The notes under the pieces were generated by a model. It ran no database searches and was not told the origin of the DNA. It saw only the letters and a list, made by a program, of their open reading frames with translations. Both the position numbers and the translations under genes were made by a program. This document shows, in pieces, positions 1 to 9,462 of a DNA stretch of 64,000 nt. Within the stretch, counting starts at the first letter, position 1. Each line of letters starts with the position of its first letter. This DNA is from Hydrogenophaga sp. GTDB taxonomy: Bacteria; Pseudomonadota; Gammaproteobacteria; Burkholderiales; Burkholderiaceae_C. The stretch is from contig NZ_JAHBZK010000007.1 in NCBI RefSeq assembly GCF_019635465.1, positions 62,001 through 126,000 on the forward strand. The letters run 5' to 3'.

Positions 1-732
<732 letters not shown>

Positions 733-824
733 GGCAAGGGCTCGCTGAAAAAGTGGACTGCCGGTCACATGGCACCGACAGAGCCAATTTCAAGGCGCCG
801 GCCCTACGCCGGCATTGACCGAGG

Positions 825-1580
825 TCAACGTCGCCAGTAGGCGTAGGGCCAGGCGAGCGAAAAGCCGGCGCGCCGGTACAGCGCCAGGGCCGGTGTGTTG
901 TGTGCCGTGACCTGCAGGAAGACCCGCTCGATGCCGCGGCGCCGGGCTTCCCGCGCCATGGCGTTCAGCACGGCACCCGCCATGCCCCGGCCACGCTGGC
1001 TGGCTGCGGTGCGCATGCCGTGCACGCCCAGCCAGCCATGGCTGTAGCTGGCCGCGCCACACGCCAGTGTTTCGCCATGCTCCAGAAGGCTGGCGAACAG
1101 CGTGCCCTGGGCACGGGCCAGTGCGCGGGAGCGGCTGGCGCCGTCCACGGGGTCGAGCCCTTCGCCCAGGAACATGGTCATCCAGGCAGCGGTGGGCGCC
1201 TCGTCCAGATGCAGTTCCCGCCCGGGCACCAGCGCCTCGGGGATCGCGTGCAGCACGGTGGCGATGTCCCCGACCTGGGTCTGCGTCGGCAGCGCCCGGC
1301 GAAAGCCCCGCTCGCTCAAGGCCTGGAAGAAGGCGTCGAAGCTGGGCAGGTCGGGCAGGCGCCAGGCCGGTGTGAAGCCGCGCGATGCGTAGCGCGCAAG
1401 GATGTCGTCAATGGCACCGACATCGGGGGCGTCGTGGCGCAACGGCACCGCGCACTGCGCGCGCCCGACGGTGCCGTGGTCCATGGGCAGCAACCAGCCA
1501 GGCACGCCGTCATCGACGAACTCGGGCGACACCGCCTGCACGGTGGCGCGCTCCAGGCTGTCGACGTCGCGGGCGTCCAT
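825..1580 (-). CDS. GNAT family N-acetyltransferase
   Basis: This 251-residue protein carries a C-terminal GNAT fold: the acetyl-CoA pyrophosphate-binding motif appears as QRGRGMAGAVLNAM, followed by VFLQVTAHNTPALALYRRAGF, the usual strand-helix pair that ends GNAT domains. The N-terminal half is divergent, as in proteins with a degenerate first GNAT-like domain. The substrate cannot be predicted. It starts 21 bases after moaE and is probably transcribed with it, but nothing in the sequence links it to molybdopterin chemistry. Confidence 0.85.
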   Translation of the reverse strand: MDARDVDSLERATVQAVSPEFVDDGVPGWLLPMDHGTVGRAQCAVPLRHDAPDVGAIDDILARYASRGFTPAWRLPDLPSFDAFFQALSERGFRRALPTQTQVGDIATVLHAIPEALVPGRELHLDEAPTAAWMTMFLGEGLDPVDGASRSRALARAQGTLFASLLEHGETLACGAASYSHGWLGVHGMRTAASQRGRGMAGAVLNAMAREARRRGIERVFLQVTAHNTPALALYRRAGFSLAWPYAYWRR

Positions 1581-1601
1581 GCTCGTCTCTGCCAGCGGTC
1601 T

Positions 1602-2075
1602 TCAGGCGTTGCCCGCCTGGATGCCCCAGCGCTGCAGCGCCTGGTCGTCGCTCACGCGGGCGTCGACCCAACGCGCGCCTTCGGGTGTTTGCTCTTTCTT
1701 CCAGAACGGCGCCTGGGTCTTGAGGTAGTCCATCAGAAACTCACAGGCCTGAAAGGCCTGGCCACGGTGAGCGGAGCTGACGGCCACCAGCACGATCTGA
1801 TCGAGTGGCTGCAAAGGGCCCACGCGGTGGATGACCCGGGCCCCCAGGATGTCGAAGCGCTGGAAGGCGGCGTCGATCATGGCCTCGATGGCCTTCTCGG
1901 TCATGCCGGGGTAGTGCTCGAGTTCCATGGCGCTGACCGACTGGCCGTCGTTGCGGTCGCGCACCGTGCCGATGAAGGTACAGACCGCGCCGACGCCCTT
2001 GTCCTGCAGGCGCAGCAAGGCCACTTCGGTGCTGAGGTCGAAGTCCGCGGTCTGGATGGCCACGCGCGCGGTCAT
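1602..2075 (-). CDS. moaE: Molybdopterin synthase catalytic subunit MoaE
   Basis: The large subunit of molybdopterin synthase converts precursor Z (cPMP) to molybdopterin using sulfur carried by MoaD. The 157 residues match the family's usual length. Recognisable segments are GAVCTFIGTVRD near the N terminus, LEHYPGMTEKAI in the middle and the catalytic region VAVSSAHRGQAF followed by DYLKTQAPFWKKE, whose lysines belong to the active site. It lies 3 bases after moaD in a moeA-moaD-moaE order, so both subunits of the enzyme are probably made from one transcript. Confidence 0.96.
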   Translation of the reverse strand: MTARVAIQTADFDLSTEVALLRLQDKGVGAVCTFIGTVRDRNDGQSVSAMELEHYPGMTEKAIEAMIDAAFQRFDILGARVIHRVGPLQPLDQIVLVAVSSAHRGQAFQACEFLMDYLKTQAPFWKKEQTPEGARWVDARVSDDQALQRWGIQAGNA

Positions 2076-2078
2076 CGC

Positions 2079-2333
2079 TCAGCCCCCGGTCACCGGCGGA
2101 AAGAACCCGACCTCGGCGCCGTCGGTGAGCGCGGCCGATTCTTCGGCCATGGTCTGGTTGAGCGACACACGCACCGCCCGGCCACGGGCGAGGGCCTCGG
2201 CATGGGCGCCACCACGGGCGATGAGCTCGTCGCGCAGCGCGCCCAGCGTGGGCGCCGTGGTGTGGATGCGCTCGGCACTGTTGCCAATGGCCTCGCGAAT
2301 CGAGGCGAAGTAGCGCAACTGGATGGTGTTCAT
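2079..2333 (-). CDS. moaD: Molybdopterin synthase sulfur carrier subunit MoaD
   Basis: MoaD is a small ubiquitin-like protein whose C-terminal glycine is thiocarboxylated and donates sulfur to MoaE. The 84-residue product ends in PPVTGG, so the essential Gly-Gly tail is intact. The N terminus MNTIQLRYFASIREAIG is typical of the family. Its ATG overlaps the stop of moeA by 4 bases, which indicates translational coupling. Confidence 0.95.
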   Translation of the reverse strand: MNTIQLRYFASIREAIGNSAERIHTTAPTLGALRDELIARGGAHAEALARGRAVRVSLNQTMAEESAALTDGAEVGFFPPVTGG

Positions 2334-3613
2334 GAGAGCAGGTCCGCCAGGGCTATGAAGTGCACGACATCACCCGGCGCAATGGTGGTGCCGGCCGGGT
2401 TGTCGACCAAGCCGTCGGCCCAGGCCACCGAGGTCAGCACCCCCGAACTCTGGTTGGGAAACAGGTCGACGCCGCCCTGCGCGTTGCGGCGGGCACGCAA
2501 AAACTCGCGACGCTTGTCGGCGCGCGGCACCGCGAAGTCGGCACGCAAGCGCATGGCCGCGGGCAGGCGCAGCGCCGAGGGGTCGGCCACCCCCTGGAGT
2601 TGCAGCAGGAAGGGCCGCACCAGCAAGAGGAAGGTCACATAGCTGGACACCGGGTTACCGGGCAGGCCGATGAAATGGCAGCGCCCGGCTACGTCCGCGC
2701 CCGCACCTGCGTCTCGGCGAACGTGCCCATAGGCGAACGGTTTGCCCGGCTTCATGGCGATCTGCCACAGGGCCAGTTCACCCAGTTGTTGCACGGCGGG
2801 TTTGATGTGGTCCTCTTCGCCGACCGACACGCCACCACTGGTGAGGATGAGGTCGTGGTGATCGGCAGCGGTCTTGAGGGCCGCCAGCGTGGCCTCGCGG
2901 CGATCGGGCACGATGCCCAGATCGCTCACCTCGCAACCAAAGCGTTGCAGCAGGGCACGCAGAAAAAACCGGTTGGAGTTGTAGATGGCGCCGGGCGGCA
3001 TGGCCTCGGGCGGCACCTCGCCGGGCATCACCAGCTCGTCGCCGGTGGAGAACAGGGCCACGCGGGGCCGGCGCGTCACGGTCAGGTGCGCCAGACCCAG
3101 GCTGGCCGCCAGGCCCAGCGCGGCTTCGTCAAGACGTACGCCGCGCGCCAGCACGACCGACCCGCGGGTGACGTCTTCGCCGGCACGCCGCACCCATTGG
3201 CCCGGCTGGGGAATGGCGTCGATGTGCACGGCGTGGAAATCGCCCCCCACCTCGCGCGTGTCCTCCTGCATCACCACCGCGTCGGCGCCCTCGGGCATGG
3301 GCGCGCCGGTGAAGATGCGGGCACAGGTGCCCGGGCGCAGCGGTTCACCGGCGTGCCCGGCCGGGATGCGCTGGCTCACCGGCAGCACGGTGCCGGCCTC
3401 GGGCAGATCGGCCACACGCACCGCGTACCCATCCATCGAGGAGTTGTCGCGGGGCGGCACCTGCAATGCGCTCACGAGGTCGGTGGCCAGCACCCTGCCC
3501 ACGGCATCGAAGGTCGCCACCGATTCGGTGTCGGTCAGCGGCAGGGCATGGGAAAGCAACGCATGCAAGGCGTCGTCAAGCGCCATCAGCGGGGCGCGCA
3601 CCGGAGCGGTCAT
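2330..3613 (-). CDS. moeA: Molybdopterin molybdenumtransferase MoeA
   Basis: MoeA inserts molybdate into adenylylated molybdopterin to complete the molybdenum cofactor. The 427-residue protein has the expected order of domains: an N-terminal part with PPRDNSSMDGYAVR, a central MoCF-binding domain with FSTGDELV, GAIYNSNRF and TSGGVSVGEEDH, then GLPGNPVSSYVTF and a C-terminal beta domain. It overlaps mobB by 4 bases and moaD by 4 bases, so mobB-moeA-moaD is very probably one translationally coupled unit. Confidence 0.96.
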   Translation of the reverse strand: MTAPVRAPLMALDDALHALLSHALPLTDTESVATFDAVGRVLATDLVSALQVPPRDNSSMDGYAVRVADLPEAGTVLPVSQRIPAGHAGEPLRPGTCARIFTGAPMPEGADAVVMQEDTREVGGDFHAVHIDAIPQPGQWVRRAGEDVTRGSVVLARGVRLDEAALGLAASLGLAHLTVTRRPRVALFSTGDELVMPGEVPPEAMPPGAIYNSNRFFLRALLQRFGCEVSDLGIVPDRREATLAALKTAADHHDLILTSGGVSVGEEDHIKPAVQQLGELALWQIAMKPGKPFAYGHVRRDAGAGADVAGRCHFIGLPGNPVSSYVTFLLLVRPFLLQLQGVADPSALRLPAAMRLRADFAVPRADKRREFLRARRNAQGGVDLFPNQSSGVLTSVAWADGLVDNPAGTTIAPGDVVHFIALADLLS

Positions 3614-4143
3614 GTCTCGTCGGGTCGGCTGTAGTGGAATCGGGTAGCATTGTCGACCAGCCAGCCCGCCACGTCATCGGGCAGATTCAAATCCAGCACC
3701 GGGCGTGCGGGCGCAACCGGCAGCGCTTGCGGCGAATCGGTGGCCACGGCCAGCACCTGGGCCTGCTCAGGGTAGATCACAGGCTGGCCACTGGCTTCGC
3801 GCCAGACCTCGATCTTGGGCAGGCTGCTGCGCTTGAAGCCTTCGACCAGCACCCAGTCCACGTCGGCACGCAGGTGGCCGAGCAAGGTGTGCACGTCGTG
3901 CTCCACTGGTGCGTCGAATTCATGCATCTGCACCAGCCGGCGCGGCGACGCCGCCAGGATTTCGACGGCGCCCGCCTCGCGGTGGCGCCAGGTGTCCTTG
4001 CCGGGGTGGTCGATGTCGAAAGTGTGGTGCGCGTGCTTGATGACCGACACCCGAAACCCGCGCAGTCGCAAGGCGGGAATGAGTTGCTCAACGAGGGTGG
4101 TCTTGCCCGATCCTGAGAAGCCCGCAAAGCCGACGACGTGCAT
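3610..4143 (-). CDS. mobB: Molybdopterin-guanine dinucleotide biosynthesis protein MobB
   Basis: MobB is a P-loop GTPase that assists MobA in attaching GMP to molybdopterin, making the MGD form used by DMSO-reductase family enzymes. The 177 residues begin MHVVGFAGFSGSGKTTLVEQ, which places the P-loop within the first 16 residues as the family requires. An upstream in-frame ATG at 4167 would add eight residues and run into thrC, so 4143 is preferred. The gene lies 14 bases after thrC and overlaps moeA by 4. Confidence 0.92.
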   Translation of the reverse strand: MHVVGFAGFSGSGKTTLVEQLIPALRLRGFRVSVIKHAHHTFDIDHPGKDTWRHREAGAVEILAASPRRLVQMHEFDAPVEHDVHTLLGHLRADVDWVLVEGFKRSSLPKIEVWREASGQPVIYPEQAQVLAVATDSPQALPVAPARPVLDLNLPDDVAGWLVDNATRFHYSRPDET

Positions 4144-4157
4144 CCCGCTGACCCGCC

Positions 4158-5594
4158 TCAGGCGCAATGCCCGGCGATGAACGCCTTGACCCGCTCGGCA
4201 TCGGCGGCCATGACGGTGACCCGCTTGGGCAGCGATTCGATGCCCTCGTAGGCGGCGGGACGGCTTGGCTCTCGGCCCAGCGCTTCGACAATGGTCTCGG
4301 CGAACTTGATGGGCAACGCGGTCTCGAGCACCACCATCGGGACGGTCGGATCGCGGTGCGCCCAGGCCACCTTGACGCCATCGGCGGTGTGGGTATCGAT
4401 CATCACGCCGTGACGATCGAACACTTCGCGGATGGTGGCCAGGCGATCAGCGTGCGTGCTCTTGCCACTGACGAAACCATAGCGGGTGGCAGCGTCGGCG
4501 AAGGCGGGGTCCTGCCCCAGATCGAACCGGCCCTGGCGCCCCAGCTCATCGGCGAACAGCGACTTGCAGCGCGCTCCGTCGCGCCCCACCAGATCGAACA
4601 CAAAACGCTCGAAGTTGCTCGCCTTGGAAATGTCCATGGACGGGCTGGAAGTCTCGTGGGTGTCGGCGCTGCTGCGCACGCGGTACACGCCGGTTCGAAA
4701 GAACTCGTCGAGCACGTCGTTCTCGTTGGTGGCGACAACAAGGTGTGCAATGGGCAAACCCATCATGCGCGCCACATGGCCCGCACAAACGTTGCCGAAG
4801 TTGCCCGACGGCACGGTGAACGACACGCGTTCGGCGTTGGATGCCGTGGCCTGGAAGTAGCCCGCGAAGTAATAGACCACCTGTGCCAGCAGACGCGCCC
4901 AGTTGATCGAGTTGACGGTGCCGATGCGCCAGCGGCGCTTGAAGTCCAGGTCGTTGCTGACCGCCTTCACGATGTCCTGGCAGTCGTCGAAGACGCCTTC
5001 GATGGCGATGTTGTGGATGTTCGGGTCCTGCAGGCTGAACATCTGCGCCTGCTGGAAGGGGCTCATGCGGCCGTACGGGCTGAGCATGAACACGCGAACG
5101 CCGCGCTTGCCCTTCATGGCGTGTTCGGCCGCACTGCCAGTGTCGCCACTGGTGGCCCCCAGGATGTTGAGCTCCTCGCCACGGCGCGCCAGTTCGTACT
5201 CGAACAGATTGCCCAGCAGCTGCATGGCCATGTCCTTGAAGGCCAGCGTGGGGCCGTTGGACAAAGCCTCCAGGAAAAGGCCCTCGCCGAGTGGCTTGAG
5301 GGGCACGATGGGCGCGGTGCCGAACACAGCTTCGGTGTAGGTGCGCTCGCACAGCGAGCGCAGATCGTCGGCAGGAATGTCGTCGATGTACAGCGACAAA
5401 ACCTCGAAGGCCAGCGCCGCATAGCCACCGGCCCGGCCGTTGCCATAGGTATCACGCAGCCGTTGCAACGCCTTTCCGTCGAGCTGCGGATACCTCTCTG
5501 GCAGGTACAAGCCGCCGTCGGGTGCGAGCCCCTCAAGCAGGATCTCGCAGAACCGCCTGCGATCCGGGTGACCGCGCGTGGACAGATACCGCAT
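4158..5594 (-). CDS. thrC: Threonine synthase
   Basis: Threonine synthase is a PLP enzyme that converts O-phosphohomoserine to threonine. The 478-residue protein begins MRYLSTRGHPD and contains the PLP-lysine motif NGPTLAFKDMAMQ (Lys120), followed by LGATSGDTGSAAEHAM, the phosphate-binding loop. Length and architecture fit the long proteobacterial type. Its start codon overlaps the hom stop by one base (TGATG), so hom and thrC are coupled; together they perform two of the last steps of threonine synthesis. Confidence 0.97.
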   Translation of the reverse strand: MRYLSTRGHPDRRRFCEILLEGLAPDGGLYLPERYPQLDGKALQRLRDTYGNGRAGGYAALAFEVLSLYIDDIPADDLRSLCERTYTEAVFGTAPIVPLKPLGEGLFLEALSNGPTLAFKDMAMQLLGNLFEYELARRGEELNILGATSGDTGSAAEHAMKGKRGVRVFMLSPYGRMSPFQQAQMFSLQDPNIHNIAIEGVFDDCQDIVKAVSNDLDFKRRWRIGTVNSINWARLLAQVVYYFAGYFQATASNAERVSFTVPSGNFGNVCAGHVARMMGLPIAHLVVATNENDVLDEFFRTGVYRVRSSADTHETSSPSMDISKASNFERFVFDLVGRDGARCKSLFADELGRQGRFDLGQDPAFADAATRYGFVSGKSTHADRLATIREVFDRHGVMIDTHTADGVKVAWAHRDPTVPMVVLETALPIKFAETIVEALGREPSRPAAYEGIESLPKRVTVMAADAERVKAFIAGHCA

Positions 5595-6916
5595 CAGTTG
5601 AGCTCTTCCTTGCGAATGCGCACGATGGGCGCCAGCACACTGGGCAAGGCCTGCAGCTGCGCCAGCACGTCGCTCATCGTGCCTTCCCGGGTGTCGTGCG
5701 TGAGGATGATCAGGTCGGTGCTGGTGGCGCCTTCGCCTCCCACTTCGTCGGCCTCGCGCTGAAGCACGGCATCAATGCTGATGCCCTGCCCGGCCAGCAG
5801 GCCCGTAACCTCGGCCAGAACCCCGGCCTGGTCCGCAACACGCAGGCGCAGGTAATAGCTGGTCACCACCTCGCTCATGGGCAACACCGGCAGGTCGCTC
5901 ATGGCATCCGGCTGGAACGCCAGGTGGGGCACGCGGTGATGCGGGTCGGCGGTGTGCAGACGCGTCACGTCCACCAGATCGGCAATCACGGCGCTGGCTG
6001 TGGGCTCGCTGCCGGCGCCCTTGCCGTAGTACAGGGTGGTTCCGACCGCGTCACCCTGCACCACCACCGCGTTCATGGCGCCCTCGACGTTGGCAATCAG
6101 CCGCTTGGCAGGCACCAGGCTGGGGTGCACGCGCAGTTCGATGCCCTTGGGTGCACGCTTGGTGATACCCAGCAGCTTGATGCGGTAGCCGAGTTGTTCG
6201 GCATAGCGAATGTCGGTGGCCGAGAGCTTGGTGATGCCTTCCACGTAGGCCTTGTCGAACTGCACCGGAATGCCGAATGCGATCGCGCTCATGAGGGTTG
6301 CCTTGTGCGCCGCGTCCACACCTTCGATGTCGAAAGTGGGGTCGGCTTCGGCATAGCCCAGGCGCTGCGCCTCCTTGAGCACGACGTCGAAGTCATGTCC
6401 CTTGTCGCGCATCTCGCTGAGGATGAAGTTCGTCGTGCCGTTGATGATGCCGGCGATCCACTGGATGCTGTTGGCGGTCAACCCTTCGCGCAAGGCCTTG
6501 ATGATGGGGATGCCACCTGCCACGGCCGCTTCGAAAGCCACCATCACGCCTCGCTGCGAAGCCGCAGCAAAGATCTCGGTTCCGTGCACCGCGAGCAAAG
6601 CCTTGTTGGCCGTGACCACATGTTTGCCAGCAGAGATGGCCGCCATCACCAGTGCCTTGGCAATACCGTAACCACCGATGAGTTCGATGACGATGTCGAT
6701 GTCCGGGTTGGCAATGACCTCGCGTGCATCGCCGACCACGGCCACGCCTTCTCCCACGATCGACTTCGCCCGGGCAGTGTCGAGATCGGCCACCATGGTG
6801 ATCTCGATGCCACGTCCCGCGCGGCGGCGAATTTCTTCCTGGTTGCGACGCAGCACTTCGAAGGTGCCGCTGCCCACGGTGCCGATGCCCAGCAGGCCAA
6901 CTTGAATGGGTTTCAT
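5594..6916 (-). CDS. hom: Homoserine dehydrogenase
   Basis: This enzyme reduces aspartate semialdehyde to homoserine with NAD(P)H, at the branch to threonine and methionine. The 440 residues start MKPIQVGLLGIGTVGSGTF, an N-terminal Rossmann motif; GIINGTTNFILSEM marks the catalytic domain, and a C-terminal ACT domain (VADQAGVLAEVTGLLAGQG) suggests feedback control by threonine. A TTG two codons upstream (6922) is possible, but the ATG at 6916 matches the family start. It lies 24 bases downstream of the aminotransferase gene and is coupled to thrC. Confidence 0.97.
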   Translation of the reverse strand: MKPIQVGLLGIGTVGSGTFEVLRRNQEEIRRRAGRGIEITMVADLDTARAKSIVGEGVAVVGDAREVIANPDIDIVIELIGGYGIAKALVMAAISAGKHVVTANKALLAVHGTEIFAAASQRGVMVAFEAAVAGGIPIIKALREGLTANSIQWIAGIINGTTNFILSEMRDKGHDFDVVLKEAQRLGYAEADPTFDIEGVDAAHKATLMSAIAFGIPVQFDKAYVEGITKLSATDIRYAEQLGYRIKLLGITKRAPKGIELRVHPSLVPAKRLIANVEGAMNAVVVQGDAVGTTLYYGKGAGSEPTASAVIADLVDVTRLHTADPHHRVPHLAFQPDAMSDLPVLPMSEVVTSYYLRLRVADQAGVLAEVTGLLAGQGISIDAVLQREADEVGGEGATSTDLIILTHDTREGTMSDVLAQLQALPSVLAPIVRIRKEELN

Positions 6917-6940
6917 GGTCAATGACTAGGTTCGAAGTAC

Positions 6941-8167
6941 TCAGGTGCCGTGGCGCTTTCGCCAGTGCTCAAGGAATCTGGCGACACGCCCAATGGCCTC
7001 TCGCAAGTCGTCCTCATGGGGCAGAAAGACGATCCGGAAGTGCTGGTTGTCGGGGTAGTTGAAGCCCGAGCCCTGCACCAGCATCACGCGTGTCTCTTGA
7101 AGCAACTCCAGAAACATCTGCTGATCGTCCTCGACCGGATACACCTTGGGGTCCAGCCTAGGGAACATGTAGAGCGCTGCCTGCGGCTTGACGCAGGTGA
7201 CGCCCGGAATGGCCGTGATCAACTCGTAGGCGAGATCGCGCTGGCGGCGCAAGCGCCCTCCCTCATTGACCAGCTCATTGATGCTCTGGTAACCACCGAG
7301 AGCCGTCTGGATCGCCCACTGGCCGGGCACATTGGCACACAGGCGCATGTTCGAGAGCATGTTCAGGCCCTCGATGTAATCCTTGGCGGGTTTTTTGTCG
7401 CCGGTGACGATGAGCCAACCGGCGCGATAGCCACAGGAACGATAACTCTTGGACAAAGAATTGAAGGTGAGCGTGAGCACATCCTCTGACAGGCTGGCAA
7501 TCGGCACATGTTTGACGCCGTCGTAGAGCACCTTGTCGTAGACCTCGTCGGCAAAGATCACGAGGTCGTGTTCTCGGGCAATGGCCACCAACTGCTGCAG
7601 CAACTCCGTCGGATACAACGCACCCGTGGGGTTGTTGGGGTTGATCACCACGATGCCCTTGGTGGCCGGCGTGATCTTGCGCCGGATGTCTTCGACATCG
7701 GGCAACCACCCCTTGGACTCATCGCACAGGTAGTGCACGGGTGTGCCGCCAGAGAGGCTCACCGCGGCGGTCCACAGCGGATAGTCTGGTGCGGGCAGCA
7801 ACAGCTCGTCGCCATCGTTGAGCAGCGCGTTGGTTGCCATCACGATCAGCTCACTGGCCCCGTTGCCCAGGTAGATGTCGTCGAGGGTGACACCTTTGAT
7901 GCCCTGGCGCTGGGTCTCATGCATCACCGCCTTGCGCGCCGCGAAGATGCCTTTGCTGTCCGAGTAGCCCGCCGAATTCGGCAGGTTGCGGATCATGTCC
8001 TGCTGGATTTCCTCGGGCGAATCAAAACCGAACACCGCCAGGTTGCCGATGTTGAGGCGAATGATCTTGTGCCCCTCCTCTTCCATCTGACGCGCCGCGT
8101 CCATGATGGGGCCGCGGATGTCATAACAAACGTTGGCTAGCTTGGCGGATTTCTGGATGGTCTTCAA
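6941..8167 (-). CDS. alaA: Pyridoxal-phosphate aminotransferase, AlaA type (glutamate-pyruvate)
   Basis: This is a fold-type I class I/II aminotransferase of 408 residues, with the PLP lysine in FNSLSKSYRSCG (Lys240), the NPNNPTG substrate-loop motif and the start MKTIQKSAKLANVCYDIRGP, characteristic of AlaA, the main alanine-forming transaminase. In related bacteria this gene commonly precedes hom and thrC, as here (24 bases apart). AlaA is the most specific call supported; other keto-acid acceptors cannot be excluded. Confidence 0.9.
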   Translation of the reverse strand: MKTIQKSAKLANVCYDIRGPIMDAARQMEEEGHKIIRLNIGNLAVFGFDSPEEIQQDMIRNLPNSAGYSDSKGIFAARKAVMHETQRQGIKGVTLDDIYLGNGASELIVMATNALLNDGDELLLPAPDYPLWTAAVSLSGGTPVHYLCDESKGWLPDVEDIRRKITPATKGIVVINPNNPTGALYPTELLQQLVAIAREHDLVIFADEVYDKVLYDGVKHVPIASLSEDVLTLTFNSLSKSYRSCGYRAGWLIVTGDKKPAKDYIEGLNMLSNMRLCANVPGQWAIQTALGGYQSINELVNEGGRLRRQRDLAYELITAIPGVTCVKPQAALYMFPRLDPKVYPVEDDQQMFLELLQETRVMLVQGSGFNYPDNQHFRIVFLPHEDDLREAIGRVARFLEHWRKRHGT

Positions 8168-8283
8168 AGTCCCTCCAAGGGGGCGGGTAAGGGTTTCGCA
8201 GGGCTACACTGACGGGGCTCCGGCCCTGAGCAAACCCGCAATTTGACCACAGTTCATCGCCCTCGCTGGCGCACAGCGCCCCC

Positions 8284-8664
8284 ATGAAACTCCATGCCGA
8301 CACCCCCCACAACCTGGCCATTACGTCGTTGGGAGACGGCTGGATTGCCATCAACGGGGAACGCCATACCAGCAGCGTCGTCCTCAGTGCGTCTCGCGGC
8401 CTGAGAAGCTGGCAGTGCAGTGAATTCGGGAATCTGGCGGTCGAGCACTTTGCCGAGTTGCTTGACGAACCTGACGCGCTGCCCGAACTGGTCATCTTCG
8501 GTAGCGGCGCAAGACTTCGCTTTGTCGCGCCGGCTTTGCTTCGCACCTTGATCGCCCGAGGCATTGGCGTCGAGACCATGGACACCGCGGCCGCTTGCCG
8601 CACCTACAACATCCTGGTGGGGGAAGGAAGGCGGGTGACGGCCGCTTTGCTGATAGAGGCATGA
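8284..8664 (+). CDS. Mth938-like domain protein (DUF498)
   Basis: This 126-residue protein has the single Mth938/DUF498 fold shared with the mitochondrial complex I assembly factor NDUFAF3; GDGWIAINGERH, ELVIFGSGARLRF and a C-terminal TMDTAAACRTYNILVGEGR are the diagnostic segments. Its bacterial role is not established. It is read divergently from alaA across a 116-base gap and precedes bcp, as in many betaproteobacteria. Confidence 0.85.
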   Translation: MKLHADTPHNLAITSLGDGWIAINGERHTSSVVLSASRGLRSWQCSEFGNLAVEHFAELLDEPDALPELVIFGSGARLRFVAPALLRTLIARGIGVETMDTAAACRTYNILVGEGRRVTAALLIEA

Positions 8665-8786
8665 CCCGAGCGATGGGCGCGGGTACGCAATAGGCGTTAA
8701 AATAACGGGCTGCTGCCCGAATGCCATTGCATGGCGTGCTGGTAGCCAACGCTACACCATCAACTCACTTCAGGGGTCTCCACAGC

Positions 8787-9263
8787 ATGGCCGTCGTTGT
8801 CAACAAACCTATCCCCGAATTCGAATCCGTGGCCACCAGCGGGGTGAAGGTCAGCCACCAGAGCCATCTCGGTCAGACCCTGGTTCTTTACTTTTATCCC
8901 AAGGACAACACCCCCGGTTGCACAACCGAGGCCATGCAGTTCCGCGACAAGTACAAGGATTTTGTGAAGGCGGGCGCCGAAGTCTTCGGGGTTTCGCGCG
9001 ACAACATGAAGTCGCACGACGATTTCAAGGCCAAGCTTGAACTTCCCTTCGAACTCATCGCCGACACCGAAGAGAAGATGTGCCACATGTTCGGTGTGGT
9101 CAAGAACAAGATCATGTACGGCAAGAAGGTGAAGGGCATTGAACGCAGCACCTTTCTGATCGGCCCTGACGGTGTGCTTCGCCAGGAATGGCGCGGACTC
9201 AAAGTCCCCGGTCACGTCGAAGAAGTCCTCAAGGCCGTCAAGTCCCTCAAGAAGGCAGCCTGA
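8787..9263 (+). CDS. bcp: Thioredoxin-dependent thiol peroxidase, Bcp/PrxQ family
   Basis: Bcp reduces hydrogen peroxide and organic peroxides. The 158-residue protein has the peroxidatic cysteine in NTPGCTTEAMQF (Cys45). The residue five positions later, a cysteine in E. coli Bcp, is methionine here, so the classical Cys45-Cys50 pair is missing and a different resolving thiol would be needed. An upstream in-frame ATG at 8721 would add 22 residues unlike the family, so 8787 was chosen. A clear intrinsic terminator follows at about 9396. Confidence 0.94.
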   Translation: MAVVVNKPIPEFESVATSGVKVSHQSHLGQTLVLYFYPKDNTPGCTTEAMQFRDKYKDFVKAGAEVFGVSRDNMKSHDDFKAKLELPFELIADTEEKMCHMFGVVKNKIMYGKKVKGIERSTFLIGPDGVLRQEWRGLKVPGHVEEVLKAVKSLKKAA

Positions 9264-9395
9264 ACTCGGTTGCTGCATTGCAGCGACAGTTGCGTCGAAG
9301 GCACTGGCGGCGTCACGCGCCAAGTGCATAATGGGCCGCATGTCTTCGGGCATTCTTCCTGCTTCTGATCGTTCTCCGTTGCCTCGCTGCCCGCA

Positions 9396-9428
9396 AAGCC
9401 GCCCGGTTCGCCCGGCGGCTTTTTGTTT
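9396..9428 (+). terminator. Intrinsic terminator after bcp
   Basis: The stem AAGCCGCC pairs with GGCGGCTT around an inner GG-TTCG-CC cap, followed by a run of eleven T interrupted by one G. It lies 130 bases after the bcp stop and just before the phoH start. Confidence 0.9.
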
Positions 9429-9462
9429 TTTTGAGTCCGCGCACTGACCGCCATCACCACAC

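Noticed and set aside
3391-7489. Plus-strand open frames opposite thrC, hom and alaA
   Set aside because: Shadows of well-conserved enzymes on the minus strand; no motif of their own.
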